DNA of 27,626 nucleotides from a virus. Location: IMG/VR virus record IMGVR_UViG_3300006754_000117, positions 1 to 27,626 of that record, one strand, 5' to 3'. The position numbers were made by a program, and so were the translations under genes. This document shows, in pieces, positions 1-8,454 of this stretch (positions are counted from its first letter, which is position 1; the number at the start of each line of letters is the position of its first letter). Below the pieces are notes generated by a model. It was not told the DNA's origin. It worked only from the letters and a program-made list of their open reading frames with translations, and searched no databases.

Positions 1-9
1 CCAGCCAAG

Positions 10-17
10 ACTATTTA
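10..17 (+). promoter_or_regulatory. Putative phage promoter octamer ACTATTTA upstream of sheath gene
   Basis: ACTATTTA lies 61 bases before the sheath start codon. The identical octamer is in the gaps before the tube (3034), tape measure (4773) and 17296 genes, none of which has a good sigma70 promoter. I infer a shared late-type promoter element. The transcription start is unknown and the distance to the gene is longer here than at the other three sites. Confidence 0.35.
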
Positions 18-78
18 ATTATGAAAATGTGTATTTTATTTTAGTTTAAACTAGAGATTATCCAAGGGAGCTATAAAC

Positions 79-3012
79 ATGGCAGTTGACAAATTTAAAT
101 TTATTTCACCCGGTGTTTTCATCGATGAAATTGATGAATCCGCTTTACCGCCGCTTCCCGAGCGAATGGGCCCGGTGATTGTAGGACGTTTCGCAAAGGG
201 CCCGGCCAACCGACCGGTCAAGGTAGAGTCATTTAAAGAATTCGTTCAATTATTTGGACGCCCATCTGCTGGAAACCCTGGAGGTGACATCTGGCGTACT
301 GGTGCTTTGACTGCACCGACTTATGCTGCATATGCAGTTCAGGCTTGGCTACGAAATAATTCTCCCTGCACAGTATATCGAGTTTTGGGTGAACACCCTT
401 CGACTGCTGAAACTAGTTTTGCAATTGCAGAAGGGGGCCTCCCGGGGTGGAGAACTCAAAATACTTTAAGTAGTTCACTTACTACCGCCGGCGGAGCATA
501 TGGTCTTGTTGTATTCCCTGTTCATTGTGGCGCCCTGTGCACTGGGTCTGCACTTACCGGCACACTAGCTGCTATCTGGTACGTGCAAAACGGCACTGTC
601 GAAGTAGATGGCCCCGGCGTGTCCGGATCCGCCGGCGCCACTTCATCAGCCGGCATGTTGCATGAGTTCGAGGGAGGAGTTTACAGCGTTGCTATAAAAA
701 ATAGCACTGGCACCACCGTGAAAGCTGCGAGGTTTACCTTTAATAAAGATAGTGAACTTTATATTAGAAAGGTCTTCAATACTGACCCAACCAAAACAAA
801 TACCGACATAACAGTCGCCGAGGACGAAGAAATATATTGGCTTGGTGAAACCTTTGATCCTCACGTCCTTAACAGTGACACATGGTCACTAGCTGTCACG
901 GGCACATCTTACACCGGCGGAGATACGACGTGTGCTATACTAGGCCTCCAGGGCGATGTTTGGGGCGGTACAAACGGCGATTATGCCGACCGACGCCAGT
1001 CCTCTCAGGCTGCTCGCACAGGCTGGTTCTTCTCACAAGACACCCGCGGCGAGATGACCGCGTCCTTCGATCCTACTGAACATACGAAAGATTTATTTAG
1101 ATTTGTGGCACACGATAGCGGCGAACATGCGAATAGAGATTTCAAGATTTCAATTCAGGATATCAAAGTTCCAACTGACAATTATAATAAATATGGTAGT
1201 TTCACCGTGCTAGTCAGAGCAGCTGGGGATTCTGACAATAATCCCATCGTCTTGGAGCGCTTTAGCGGTCTTAATTTAGATCCAACTTCTACTGGCTACA
1301 TCAAAAAAGTAATTGGTGATGTAAGTTACGTATATGACGAAAACACCAAAGTTATTGTTGAACATGGTGAATGGCCTAACAGATCTAAGTATATCCGCGC
1401 CGAGGGCAAGCCAATTATCGAAGGAAACGCGCAAGGCCTTCTACCGTTTGGAGTTTATGGTCCAAGAGTGCCAATCACACTACAAATACTGAGTGGCACC
1501 ACAAATCTTAATATGTCAGCTAGCGCGACGGGTGAAGCATGCGATTCTTGGGTCATCGGCCAACACGCCAACGGCCTCCCAAGTGCCTCTCTGACGTCTA
1601 GTCACGCCGCCGGTCACATATTGCACGCAGGTGACGAATTCACTGGGTCACTGCAATGGCCCACCACTAGGTGCAGAGTTTCTTCTTCCGAGGGTGATTT
1701 AGTATTAGAAACCCGTGCTTACTTTGGCTACCAATCTGTTATGCCAGATACTAGAATTTTTGAACAAACTAATCTAGATCTCCTACGCGGCCAGCCGTCT
1801 GGCATTGTTGATGATACTAACGCAACAGCATCTCAGCATTCTTGGGTCTTTACTTTGGATGATATCGTGGTTGAAGATAATTCAGCGGTATGGACTGCTG
1901 GCTCCAGGGCCCTTGGTGATTCCAGGACCGCATCGTCATCCGCCGATACCGGTGGCCACGAAGGGCTATTAGGCGAAAATTGGAATCGCTTTACCTCCCC
2001 CATGTTTGGAGGTTTTGACGGCCTAGATGTAACAGAGAAAGATCCATTCCGAAATGAATATATCGGACTCACACCTACATCAAATACTAACTATGCTTAT
2101 CATTCGATGAAGAGAGCAATTGATACTTTATCTGATAGCGAGTTTGCGGAATTTGATATTGCAACTATTCCTGGCATCACGGCCCCCAAGTTGGTAACTT
2201 CTTTGGTCAATGTGTGCGAAGACCGCGGCGACGCCATAGCAATTATTGATGCAGCCGGCGGGTATAAACCGCAGCATGAAAATGATGATGACGAGCAAAC
2301 TAGATTTGAAGCAGGAACCATTGATACAGTTGTCGATACGGTGAAAAACAACTTGCAGATTAATTCAAGTTATGGATGCACTTTCTATCCATGGGTTCGT
2401 ATTAAAGACAACGTCAACAACGCTGTGTTATATGTCCCGCCCTCGGTGGTAGCACTTGGCACCTTCTCAAGTTCCCAGAGAAAATCAGCAGTTTGGTTTG
2501 CACCAGCTGGTTTCACTCGCGGCGGCTTAAGCGAAGGCTCTGCCGGGTTGCCAGTGGTTGGCGTGAGAGAGCGTCTTACTTCAGCACAAAGAGATAAGCT
2601 TTACGATGCAAATATTAATCCTATTGCTAGTTTCCCAGCTGAGGGAATTGTCATCTTCGGTCAAAAGACAATGCAGGTAACTCGTTCTGCTCTGGATAGA
2701 ATTAACGTGAGAAGACTGCTCATTTATCTCAAGAAAGAGATATCGCAGATTGCATCTAGAATTCTCTTTGACCAGAATGTTACAGCCACGTGGGATAAAT
2801 TCACTGGCCAGGTTGTACCCTTCTTAGACGGTGTGAAAGCTGGCTTGGGTCTCACAGACTTTAGGGTTGTGCTTGACGAATCAACTACAACGCCAGACTT
2901 GATTGATAGAAACATTCTGTATGCCAAGATTTACCTGAAGCCCGCAAGAGCTATCGAATTCATAGCACTTGACTTTATTATTACTAGAAGTGGTGCTTCT
3001 TTCGATGATTAA
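79..3012 (+). CDS. Contractile tail sheath protein (gp18-like), enlarged
   Basis: This protein forms the contractile sleeve around the tail tube. The N-terminal ~105 residues carry the usual sheath opening: SPGVFIDEID, a GPVIVGRFAKGP strand, and a SFKEFVQLFG segment. From about residue 655 to the end it again looks like a sheath, with a dinucleotide-like fold region and a C-terminal block containing NINPIASFPAEGIVIFGQKT and a conserved IYLKPARAIEFI tail. The 977 residues compare with roughly 660 in T4 gp18. The excess sits in residues ~110-650, rich in Gly, Ser and Thr, which probably form surface domains. That insert contains GC-rich patches unlike the flanks. The start is supported by AAGGGAG at 64-70. 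The tube gene follows directly, as in T4-like phages. The family assignment is firm; the role of the insert is not known. Confidence 0.93.
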   Translation: MAVDKFKFISPGVFIDEIDESALPPLPERMGPVIVGRFAKGPANRPVKVESFKEFVQLFGRPSAGNPGGDIWRTGALTAPTYAAYAVQAWLRNNSPCTVYRVLGEHPSTAETSFAIAEGGLPGWRTQNTLSSSLTTAGGAYGLVVFPVHCGALCTGSALTGTLAAIWYVQNGTVEVDGPGVSGSAGATSSAGMLHEFEGGVYSVAIKNSTGTTVKAARFTFNKDSELYIRKVFNTDPTKTNTDITVAEDEEIYWLGETFDPHVLNSDTWSLAVTGTSYTGGDTTCAILGLQGDVWGGTNGDYADRRQSSQAARTGWFFSQDTRGEMTASFDPTEHTKDLFRFVAHDSGEHANRDFKISIQDIKVPTDNYNKYGSFTVLVRAAGDSDNNPIVLERFSGLNLDPTSTGYIKKVIGDVSYVYDENTKVIVEHGEWPNRSKYIRAEGKPIIEGNAQGLLPFGVYGPRVPITLQILSGTTNLNMSASATGEACDSWVIGQHANGLPSASLTSSHAAGHILHAGDEFTGSLQWPTTRCRVSSSEGDLVLETRAYFGYQSVMPDTRIFEQTNLDLLRGQPSGIVDDTNATASQHSWVFTLDDIVVEDNSAVWTAGSRALGDSRTASSSADTGGHEGLLGENWNRFTSPMFGGFDGLDVTEKDPFRNEYIGLTPTSNTNYAYHSMKRAIDTLSDSEFAEFDIATIPGITAPKLVTSLVNVCEDRGDAIAIIDAAGGYKPQHENDDDEQTRFEAGTIDTVVDTVKNNLQINSSYGCTFYPWVRIKDNVNNAVLYVPPSVVALGTFSSSQRKSAVWFAPAGFTRGGLSEGSAGLPVVGVRERLTSAQRDKLYDANINPIASFPAEGIVIFGQKTMQVTRSALDRINVRRLLIYLKKEISQIASRILFDQNVTATWDKFTGQVVPFLDGVKAGLGLTDFRVVLDESTTTPDLIDRNILYAKIYLKPARAIEFIALDFIITRSGASFDD

Positions 3013-3033
3013 AAATAAAAATTTAAATAAAAC

Positions 3034-3041
3034 ACTATTTA
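3034..3041 (+). promoter_or_regulatory. Putative phage promoter octamer ACTATTTA upstream of tube gene
   Basis: This is an identical copy of the octamer, 25 bases before the tube start codon in a 54-base AT-rich gap. A strong ribosome site (AAGGGAG, 3050-3056) lies between it and the start. The tube protein is needed in large amounts, so a promoter of its own is plausible. Confidence 0.4.
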
Positions 3042-3066
3042 TAGTAGACAAGGGAGAAATAAAATA

Positions 3067-3684
3067 ATGCCATTTTTTTCAGATTCAGGACCAGGTGGAT
3101 TCGAGCCTAAAAGAAAACATCGGTGGACTGTAAGTTTTAAACATCTTGGTAATGATTTGGTTTTCATGGCAAAAAGCGCTTCGAAGCCCAAATTTACCTC
3201 AACTCCCACGAAACATCAATTTATGAATCATGAATTCAAATATCCCGGCATTGTTCAATGGCAGGATCTCAGTGTGACGCTAGTTGACGCTTTTGAGCCG
3301 AATATAGGTAGTGTTTTTTGGAATGTTCTCTTGAACAACGGTTACGACCTTCCTACTAATTTTACAAATTCATTAATAGGATTTACCAAAACTTCAGCAG
3401 TGGCTACTCTTGGTGATGTGGTGATCAGACAATTAGACGGTGGTCATCGAGCCGGTATTTCTCCCGTCGTCGTCGACCCAGGTAATGTTGTCGGGCCCCC
3501 TGTTGGGCCCTTCATCAGAGAAGAGTGGACTTTAAAAAATGCATTTGTTAAAGATGTAGATTGGTCCGGAGAAATGACTTATTCAGGTGATTCTGGCTTG
3601 GTTGAAATTAAGGTTGGATTAACTTATGATTTCGCCACGTATGCGACCAAAAACTCTTCAGAAGGCTTGGGTCAATATCTTTAA
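3067..3684 (+). CDS. Tail tube protein (gp19-like)
   Basis: This is the subunit of the inner tail tube through which DNA passes. The sequence has the features of gp19-type tube proteins: an opening with KRKHRWTVSF, a KSASKPKF strand, a FKYPGIVQWQDLSVTLVDAF hairpin region, and a C-terminal EEWTLKNAFVKDVDWSG followed by a strand ending LTYDFATY. At 205 residues it is slightly longer than T4 gp19 (about 163). The extra length is mainly a Gly/Pro/Val loop around residues 122-155, encoded by a GC-rich stretch. It follows the sheath gene, the standard arrangement. The assignment is confident from both sequence pattern and neighbours. Confidence 0.9.
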   Translation: MPFFSDSGPGGFEPKRKHRWTVSFKHLGNDLVFMAKSASKPKFTSTPTKHQFMNHEFKYPGIVQWQDLSVTLVDAFEPNIGSVFWNVLLNNGYDLPTNFTNSLIGFTKTSAVATLGDVVIRQLDGGHRAGISPVVVDPGNVVGPPVGPFIREEWTLKNAFVKDVDWSGEMTYSGDSGLVEIKVGLTYDFATYATKNSSEGLGQYL

Positions 3685-3703
3685 AAGCTAACGAGAGGTT
3701 AAG

Positions 3704-4555
3704 ATGCGCAATAATGAGAGACGTTTGGGAATGGGGCCTGGCCCCCAACCAGACGATATAGCGGGGGCTTGCCAACAAGGCTCCCCGTTGGCATTTGTGG
3801 TGCCAACAGAGTTTGTTGAACTACCGTCAAGAGGAGTGTTTTATCCAGAAGGTCATCCTCTCCATGGTGAAGACACGATTGAGATAAGATTCATGACAGC
3901 AAAGGACGAAGATATTTTAACTTCGGCGACGCTTATTAAAAAAGGGATTGTTTTAGAAAGACTCATTGATAATCTCATAGTTGATAATAGAATCAAAGCT
4001 TCGAATCTTTTTGTTGGTGATAGGAACGCCATAATGGTTGCTGCACGCAAATCAGCTTATGGTCGCCTCTATGAAACAAATATAACTTGTCCTTCCTGCA
4101 ATCATTCTTCTGATGAAGAATATGATCTTGAAGAAATAAAGTATATTGGACAGTGTTTTGACGAAGAATTCTTAAAAGAAAATAACGTTAATATCAATCC
4201 GGAGTTTGGTATTTTTGAATTGCAGCTTCCCAGATCAGGTGTTACGGTTGGCCTTCGACTATTGGCCGGCAGGGATGAACGCCAGCTGGTACAAGCTAGA
4301 AAGCAAAGAGTAGAAGAAACCAATATTACTGATGTCTTATACTCTATTGTTGTTTCCGTTAACGAGGTTAACGATAATATAACAATTAAAAACTTTGTTG
4401 AATCAATGCCTGCCATGGATTCAAAATATTTAAGAAGCTTATACTCAAAATTAATTCCCAATATTGATTTTAGCCGGTTTTTTACTTGTTCAAAATGTTA
4501 TCACGCAGTTGACCTGGAGGTGCCGTTTACTGCGGCGTTTTTTTGGCCTGAGTGA
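3704..4555 (+). CDS. gp26-like tail/baseplate assembly protein with four-Cys zinc site
   Basis: This resembles the T4_baseplate (gp26) family. A conserved segment at residues ~35-60 (PTEFVELPSRGVFYPEGHPL) is followed by a helical acidic region. Two CxxC pairs, C129/C132 and C262/C265, could hold one zinc ion. The position just before the tape-measure gene is where tail assembly chaperones normally sit, so a chaperone role is likely. The first ~30 residues are Gly/Pro-rich and probably disordered. The last codons run through a tract of seven T and stop at TGA 4553. The +1 frame stays open from that tract into a 58-residue extension (see 4545-4721). The start is preceded by a GAGAGGTT ribosome site. 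The family is fairly sure; the exact role in this phage is inferred. Confidence 0.8.
   Translation: MRNNERRLGMGPGPQPDDIAGACQQGSPLAFVVPTEFVELPSRGVFYPEGHPLHGEDTIEIRFMTAKDEDILTSATLIKKGIVLERLIDNLIVDNRIKASNLFVGDRNAIMVAARKSAYGRLYETNITCPSCNHSSDEEYDLEEIKYIGQCFDEEFLKENNVNINPEFGIFELQLPRSGVTVGLRLLAGRDERQLVQARKQRVEETNITDVLYSIVVSVNEVNDNITIKNFVESMPAMDSKYLRSLYSKLIPNIDFSRFFTCSKCYHAVDLEVPFTAAFFWPE
4538..4544 (+). other. Poly-T slippery site, probable programmed +1 (or -2) frameshift
   Basis: The zero frame reads GCG TTT TTT TGG CCT GAG TGA. Phe-tRNA on the second TTT can re-pair perfectly after moving +1 (or -2) within the seven T. The new frame then reads GGC CTG AGT GAA and remains open to 4721. The fused product would have about 338 residues. 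Frameshifting in the gene pair before the tape measure is known from many phages, mostly -1; Mu uses -2. Confidence 0.55.
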
Positions 4556-4721
4556 AAAATATATGGAAAAGGTTTATGAACAATTCTTTGTTCTAAAGCT
4601 TCATGGCGGTTGGAGTTTCATTGAAGCATATAATTTGCCAGTTGGCCTACGTTTGTGGTTTGTTGATAAGTTGGCAGAACACTTTGAACAGCGTAAAGAG
4701 GCCATAGAAGATTCTTCGTAG
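4545..4721 (+). CDS. Frameshift extension of the gp26-like chaperone (or small separate protein from 4563)
   Basis: This +1-frame segment encodes 58 residues after the T tract, ending in SS. It contains a helical pattern with LPVGLRLWFVDKLAEHF followed by charged residues. That pattern recalls the second half of tail assembly chaperone pairs, which carry a short helix with a conserved W-F near the C-terminus. If translated separately it could start at ATG 4563 and give 52 residues, but no clear ribosome-binding sequence precedes that ATG; only coupling to the stop at 4555 would help. A fused chaperone is therefore the better reading. A terminator follows 14 bases later and the tape measure comes next. 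Confidence 0.6.
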   Translation, partial: GLSEKYMEKVYEQFFVLKLHGGWSFIEAYNLPVGLRLWFVDKLAEHFEQRKEAIEDSS

Positions 4722-4735
4722 CTGACATATTCAAC

Positions 4736-4762
4736 AAAAGGCCCGCAAGGGTCTTTTATTTT
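4736..4762 (+). terminator. Rho-independent terminator after chaperone genes
   Basis: A 9-bp stem (4736-4744 with 4749-4757, one G-T pair) closes a GCAA tetraloop, and the stem runs into TTTTATTTTA. This is a well-formed intrinsic terminator placed between the chaperone pair and the tape-measure gene. It would lower tape-measure mRNA relative to sheath and tube, matching the low copy number a tape measure needs. Confidence 0.85.
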
Positions 4763-4772
4763 ATTGAATTTC

Positions 4773-4780
4773 ACTATTTA
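4773..4780 (+). promoter_or_regulatory. Putative phage promoter octamer ACTATTTA upstream of tape measure
   Basis: An identical octamer lies 10 bases after the terminator and 29 bases before the tape-measure start. A promoter placed right after a terminator is the expected layout for a new transcription unit, which supports the regulatory reading. The ribosome site AAGGGGGG (4793-4800) follows. Confidence 0.45.
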
Positions 4781-4809
4781 CTTATACACCACAAGGGGGG
4801 ATAGAAAGA

Positions 4810-6948
4810 ATGGGCGCTCGGCTTCCAACAGATCCAAAAGAAGTTAAAGAACTAATAGCGCTTTATAAAGAATTAACTAAGGTTGGCTCAGGCGTGGTAG
4901 ATATTGACGACAAGAAGTATAAGAAGCTGTCAGACATGATACTCATGGTGAAACAGCAGGCAGATGGTTATAAAGCTTTAGTAGAAGCAAAAGAAGAAGA
5001 TCTTGAACTTCTCACCAAGGGCAGCCGGTTGCACACCGCGGCCCTCGATGACCTGGAGAATCTGAAACTATCCCATGAACAACTCGCCCGGGCGGGAGTA
5101 CTAAGTTACGAAAAGATTACTAAGCTAGCAAAAGAACTAAAAAAAGCTAGCGACGGCACCGGAACCGCCGCGGCAGAAGCCCAAAAGGATCTTGAGGCCC
5201 TCAACGCAGCTATAGAAGAAAATACTATAAAGACTCAATTTGGGATTACAGCAAGAGATTTAGCAATTGCCTCGCTTGGCACCAGTTCGAAAGAAATACT
5301 TGCCAACCTGAAAACAAGCTTTAATTCATATGCTACCATGATGGATACTGGCTTAACAAAATACACTGCAACTATTGGCTTGTATTCTAAAGCACTTGAG
5401 TTGGCTCATGTTTCTGCACTCGGCCCCTTTAAACAGATCGGTGAGGATGGGCAGGAAACATTAGAAGCATTTGATGGTATCATGAGGGGCATCGGCCTAA
5501 CCGGAGAAGATGTAGGTTCAGCCCTCCAGGATATAACAAATAATATTTCAATAATGCGCCATGGCGTCCACTCTATAGGCGATAGAGAAATTATTAGTCG
5601 TACTGCCAATTTAGTAGCAGGTATGAAAAAGCTGGGTGTCGGTACAAAAACTACAACAACCGGAATTGATCTTTTCACGAGGGCTTTAAAACAAACTCCT
5701 GCCATGGCTTTGAATAGCATGTTAAGGTTGGATGGCCTAGCTAATTCTTTGCATATTAATGTTAATCAGGCAATTCAGGATTACAATTCTTTGGCACCCA
5801 CATTGGTTGCATATGGAGAGCGCTCCATTGATGTTTTTGCTGGGATGGAAGCCCAGGCTCAAGCAACCGGGATATCTTTAGCAAATTTGGATAAGTTTGC
5901 ACAAAAATTTGATACATTTGAAGGTGCGGCAACAGCGGCTGGCAAATTAAATGCCATATTGGGCGGCACACATTTATCAATGATGGAACTTGTTCATGCT
6001 GATCCTGCTGAAAAATTTGAATTAATAAAACAAGCAGTGGCAGATGCGGGTGTTGCTTTTGAAGATATGGATCGTCGTCAAAAAATGGTCATCGCCGGCG
6101 CCCTTAGCATGGATGTTGAATCTGCTGCAAGATTGTTTGGTAGCGAGGAAGACTTCCAGATGGCCGGCGAAGCAATGGATACCACTGCGACAAAACAAGA
6201 TGAGATGACAGAGCGCATCAAAAAAGCAACAACAGCTACAGATTTATTAAAGTTGAAATTCTCTGAGCTGGCTGATCCAATGAGAGATTACGAAAATCTT
6301 ATTCGAAGAGTGTCGACAAAATTAGGAGAAGCCCCAGTTAAATTGGCGCAGGACATGCAGAAGGCCATGATGGGCTTCGGTGCTAGCGCCCAGTCTGCCG
6401 GCGAAGCAGTAATTGGTTCTTCCGGCGTAATAATCGACGGTGTATCAAAAAAGATTGAACAAGTAAAAGGCTTGATACCTGGTTCTGGCGTGCTAAAAGA
6501 CCTTGGAATATTGGGCCTTATATTGCTAGGAGAAACCGGTGGCGAACTCACGAAAGACCAAATTGAAAAGATTCAGAAGAGAGTAGAAGATATACAGAAA
6601 GATGCAGCTCGCGGTCTATTGCCCAGCGCCCGCAATACTTATGATCCGAATAGGGTACTCCTCGCATCTTCCCCGTTGACTCCCACCAGCCCAGCAGTAA
6701 TGTCACCTCAAAATCTTGCTGCACCTGTGATTCCAAAATTGGAATCGCCGGCCCTCGCCGCCGGAAGGCTCCCAGGACCCACCAGTCCTTCGTTGCTTGG
6801 TGAAACCCTTCAATCTCCTTCAATAGCAGGCGCAACACCAGCACTTGGACCACAAATTGTACAACTAATTGTGGATGGTAAAAAACTAGGGGAGGTGGCA
6901 ATTAAACATGGTCTTACCGGCCCTGTTCTTGCGAGGATGCATTCTTAA
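4810..6948 (+). CDS. Tail tape measure protein
   Basis: This is a long, mainly helical protein between the tail assembly chaperones and the tube-initiator gene, the diagnostic place for the tape measure. Residues 1-140 are charged heptad-like helices. The middle (about 150-500) is Ala/Gly-rich helical sequence with conserved-looking blocks such as TFEGAATAAGKLNAILGG. Around residue 558 there is a short hydrophobic stretch (LGILGLILLG). The last ~110 residues are Pro/Ser/Ala-rich and end with VVQLIVDGKK-like strands (actual text QIVQLIVDGKKLGE). Using the general rule of about 0.15 nm per residue, 712 residues suggest a tail of roughly 105 nm; this is an estimate only. The stop codon overlaps the next start (TAATG). 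It contributes to DNA passage as well as length control in known phages. Confidence 0.82.
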   Translation: MGARLPTDPKEVKELIALYKELTKVGSGVVDIDDKKYKKLSDMILMVKQQADGYKALVEAKEEDLELLTKGSRLHTAALDDLENLKLSHEQLARAGVLSYEKITKLAKELKKASDGTGTAAAEAQKDLEALNAAIEENTIKTQFGITARDLAIASLGTSSKEILANLKTSFNSYATMMDTGLTKYTATIGLYSKALELAHVSALGPFKQIGEDGQETLEAFDGIMRGIGLTGEDVGSALQDITNNISIMRHGVHSIGDREIISRTANLVAGMKKLGVGTKTTTTGIDLFTRALKQTPAMALNSMLRLDGLANSLHINVNQAIQDYNSLAPTLVAYGERSIDVFAGMEAQAQATGISLANLDKFAQKFDTFEGAATAAGKLNAILGGTHLSMMELVHADPAEKFELIKQAVADAGVAFEDMDRRQKMVIAGALSMDVESAARLFGSEEDFQMAGEAMDTTATKQDEMTERIKKATTATDLLKLKFSELADPMRDYENLIRRVSTKLGEAPVKLAQDMQKAMMGFGASAQSAGEAVIGSSGVIIDGVSKKIEQVKGLIPGSGVLKDLGILGLILLGETGGELTKDQIEKIQKRVEDIQKDAARGLLPSARNTYDPNRVLLASSPLTPTSPAVMSPQNLAAPVIPKLESPALAAGRLPGPTSPSLLGETLQSPSIAGATPALGPQIVQLIVDGKKLGEVAIKHGLTGPVLARMHS

Positions 6949-8099
6949 TGGCAAATAATTTTTTTCAAAATGAAAAGTTTCTTCAATATGAAACATCTTT
7001 AATCGCAAAATCAGATATTCAAGGTACACGCGGCAAATTAACACGAGTTGCCCCAGAAATATTGAAATCTGGGTCTCCCGATAAAGATAAATTTACTACT
7101 GACGGCGCCCAGCGGGGTACTTTATTAGAAATTATTCCAATGCATATCAAGAATCCGCCTAGAATCACATTTATGGCCTTTCTTGACGCTTTTACGGATA
7201 CTTTAAATCCCGAATACAGCGCGCAGCAAGTATACGGGCGCAACGACGCTTATCATATCTGGAAGGGTTCTCGAAGGTCTATAAGATTATCCTGGGTGAT
7301 ACCTTCTAGCGGAAAGAACATGGCTTTAAGGAATTTATCTCATATTAGTTGGTTTATGGCGTCTTTGTATCCTGCGTATAAAGAAGTGGGCGGCGGTTCA
7401 AATGCCGTTTCTGCTTCTCCTCTTTTCCGGGTTAAATATGCTAATATGATCACGTCTGCTAATTATCCTCTAGAAGGTTTATTATGCGTCATCAAAAATG
7501 TACAACTCAGCCACAATAAAAAAGCCGGCTTTATATCAATGCATCCTGGGGGCCTAGGACAACTAACCCGCGACGTCGACGCCGATGAGGGCGGCCAGTT
7601 CGGCGTCGCTGCCAATATAGATCCGTTGTCCGACGGGGGTATATTTGATGATTTAATGGGCACCGTTGAAACACGTCCAGAATATTTTTTGATACCGATG
7701 GAATATAAAATTTCATGCAACTTGGATATTATTCATGAACACTCACTAGGGTGGGATCATGAAACTGGCGCTTGGCGAGGCACCTCGCCTGGAGGAAAAA
7801 TAGCAGAAGCCGTAAGTGACGCCGATGTTGGGCGACTTTTCCCATACGGACTCGAATTGAACAAGGGTTTATCAACTGATAAGCCTGGCACCGAGCCACC
7901 AGAAGATTCTGGTTATGATGTGGTTGACGATCTGCCCGAAGTACCGGATGATTACAACTGCATCGACGGCAACCCTGCCGATGGTCGCTGTGACCCCAAC
8001 GGCGCGGAACATACAGAGAGAATAGCCGATCTCGACGGCAGCGGCCTCGCACCTGACGCAGCTGGGGAAGAAAACACATTTGCGGCGATTTCTGATTAG
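6948..8099 (+). CDS. Baseplate tail-tube initiator/cap protein (gp48/gp54-like)
   Basis: The protein probably starts tube assembly on the baseplate hub. Residues ~65-180 show a pattern typical of this class in T4-like and marine phages. It has a strand leading to FLDAFTDTLNPEYSAQQVYG, then RNDAYHIWKGSRRSIRLSW with an Arg-Arg strand, and a helix with LSHISWFMASLYPAY. Such proteins contain a tube-like barrel related to gp19. Two loops are GC-rich and Asp/Gly-rich: residues ~200-225, and the whole C-terminal tail from ~310, which is acidic and probably disordered. The start overlaps the tape-measure stop, so translation is likely coupled. The LysM-like protein that normally sits beside the initiator follows after 10 bases. 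The class is fairly well supported; which of gp48 or gp54 it equals is not resolved. Confidence 0.68.
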   Translation: MANNFFQNEKFLQYETSLIAKSDIQGTRGKLTRVAPEILKSGSPDKDKFTTDGAQRGTLLEIIPMHIKNPPRITFMAFLDAFTDTLNPEYSAQQVYGRNDAYHIWKGSRRSIRLSWVIPSSGKNMALRNLSHISWFMASLYPAYKEVGGGSNAVSASPLFRVKYANMITSANYPLEGLLCVIKNVQLSHNKKAGFISMHPGGLGQLTRDVDADEGGQFGVAANIDPLSDGGIFDDLMGTVETRPEYFLIPMEYKISCNLDIIHEHSLGWDHETGAWRGTSPGGKIAEAVSDADVGRLFPYGLELNKGLSTDKPGTEPPEDSGYDVVDDLPEVPDDYNCIDGNPADGRCDPNGAEHTERIADLDGSGLAPDAAGEENTFAAISD

Positions 8100-8109
8100 G
8101 GGGTAACTT

Positions 8110-8442
8110 ATGAGATATTTTAACCAAAACATTTATGTCAATAACGATCCTGCTTATCAACGTTATTTAAAGAAAAGAGGGATGAAACTTATTCGTCAAT
8201 TTGATACACCACAATTTCGTCATCCAAGCGCAGCAGACCGCAGTCATTTTAAAAGAGCGCAGCATGTTTGGGGCACTGGTGATCGTTTTTATAAGTTGGC
8301 TGATGATTATTATCAAGATCCAGAAAAATGGTGGGTTATAGCTCTTTACAATCAAAAACCAACAGAGTTCCATGTCCAGCCAGGGCAGGTAATATATATT
8401 CCATATCCTTTAGATTCTGTGTTATACTATATGGGATATTAA
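8110..8442 (+). CDS. LysM-like baseplate protein (gp53/gpX type)
   Basis: This small protein of 110 residues has a C-terminal half matching the LysM-type baseplate proteins that link hub and tube in contractile tails. Residues 55-85 read like W-x-x-GDRFYKLADDYYQD, followed by KWWVIALYN. The end has a VQPGQVIYIP motif, the usual last strand of LysM. The first ~45 residues are basic and may bind neighbouring baseplate subunits. No signal peptide is present, so it is not a secreted wall-binding protein. It lies between the tube initiator and the large hub candidate, matching the order in other contractile systems. The start has an AGGGGGT ribosome site. Confidence 0.72.
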   Translation: MRYFNQNIYVNNDPAYQRYLKKRGMKLIRQFDTPQFRHPSAADRSHFKRAQHVWGTGDRFYKLADDYYQDPEKWWVIALYNQKPTEFHVQPGQVIYIPYPLDSVLYYMGY

Positions 8443-8454
8443 TCGGAGAAGAGT

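Noticed and set aside
1-18. Possible end of an upstream gene (frame 1 reads PAKTI then TAA)
   Set aside because: Only five codons are visible, and the other two frames also stop within about 48 bases, so no choice can be made.
882-1079. Open frame on + strand inside the sheath gene
   Set aside because: It lies wholly within the well-supported sheath reading, has no ribosome site and no recognisable protein pattern.
4464-4562. Longer reading of the small gene starting at 4464
   Set aside because: This part overlaps the well-supported C-terminus of the gp26-like protein; the meaningful part begins after the T tract.
6548-6901. Antisense open frame inside the tape-measure gene
   Set aside because: Pro/Leu/Val-rich shadow of a helical coding strand, with no promoter or ribosome site.
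7729-8160. 143-residue antisense open frame across the initiator and LysM-like genes
   Set aside because: Arg/His/Cys-rich composition typical of a shadow frame over GC-rich acidic codons; it spans a real gene junction on the other strand.
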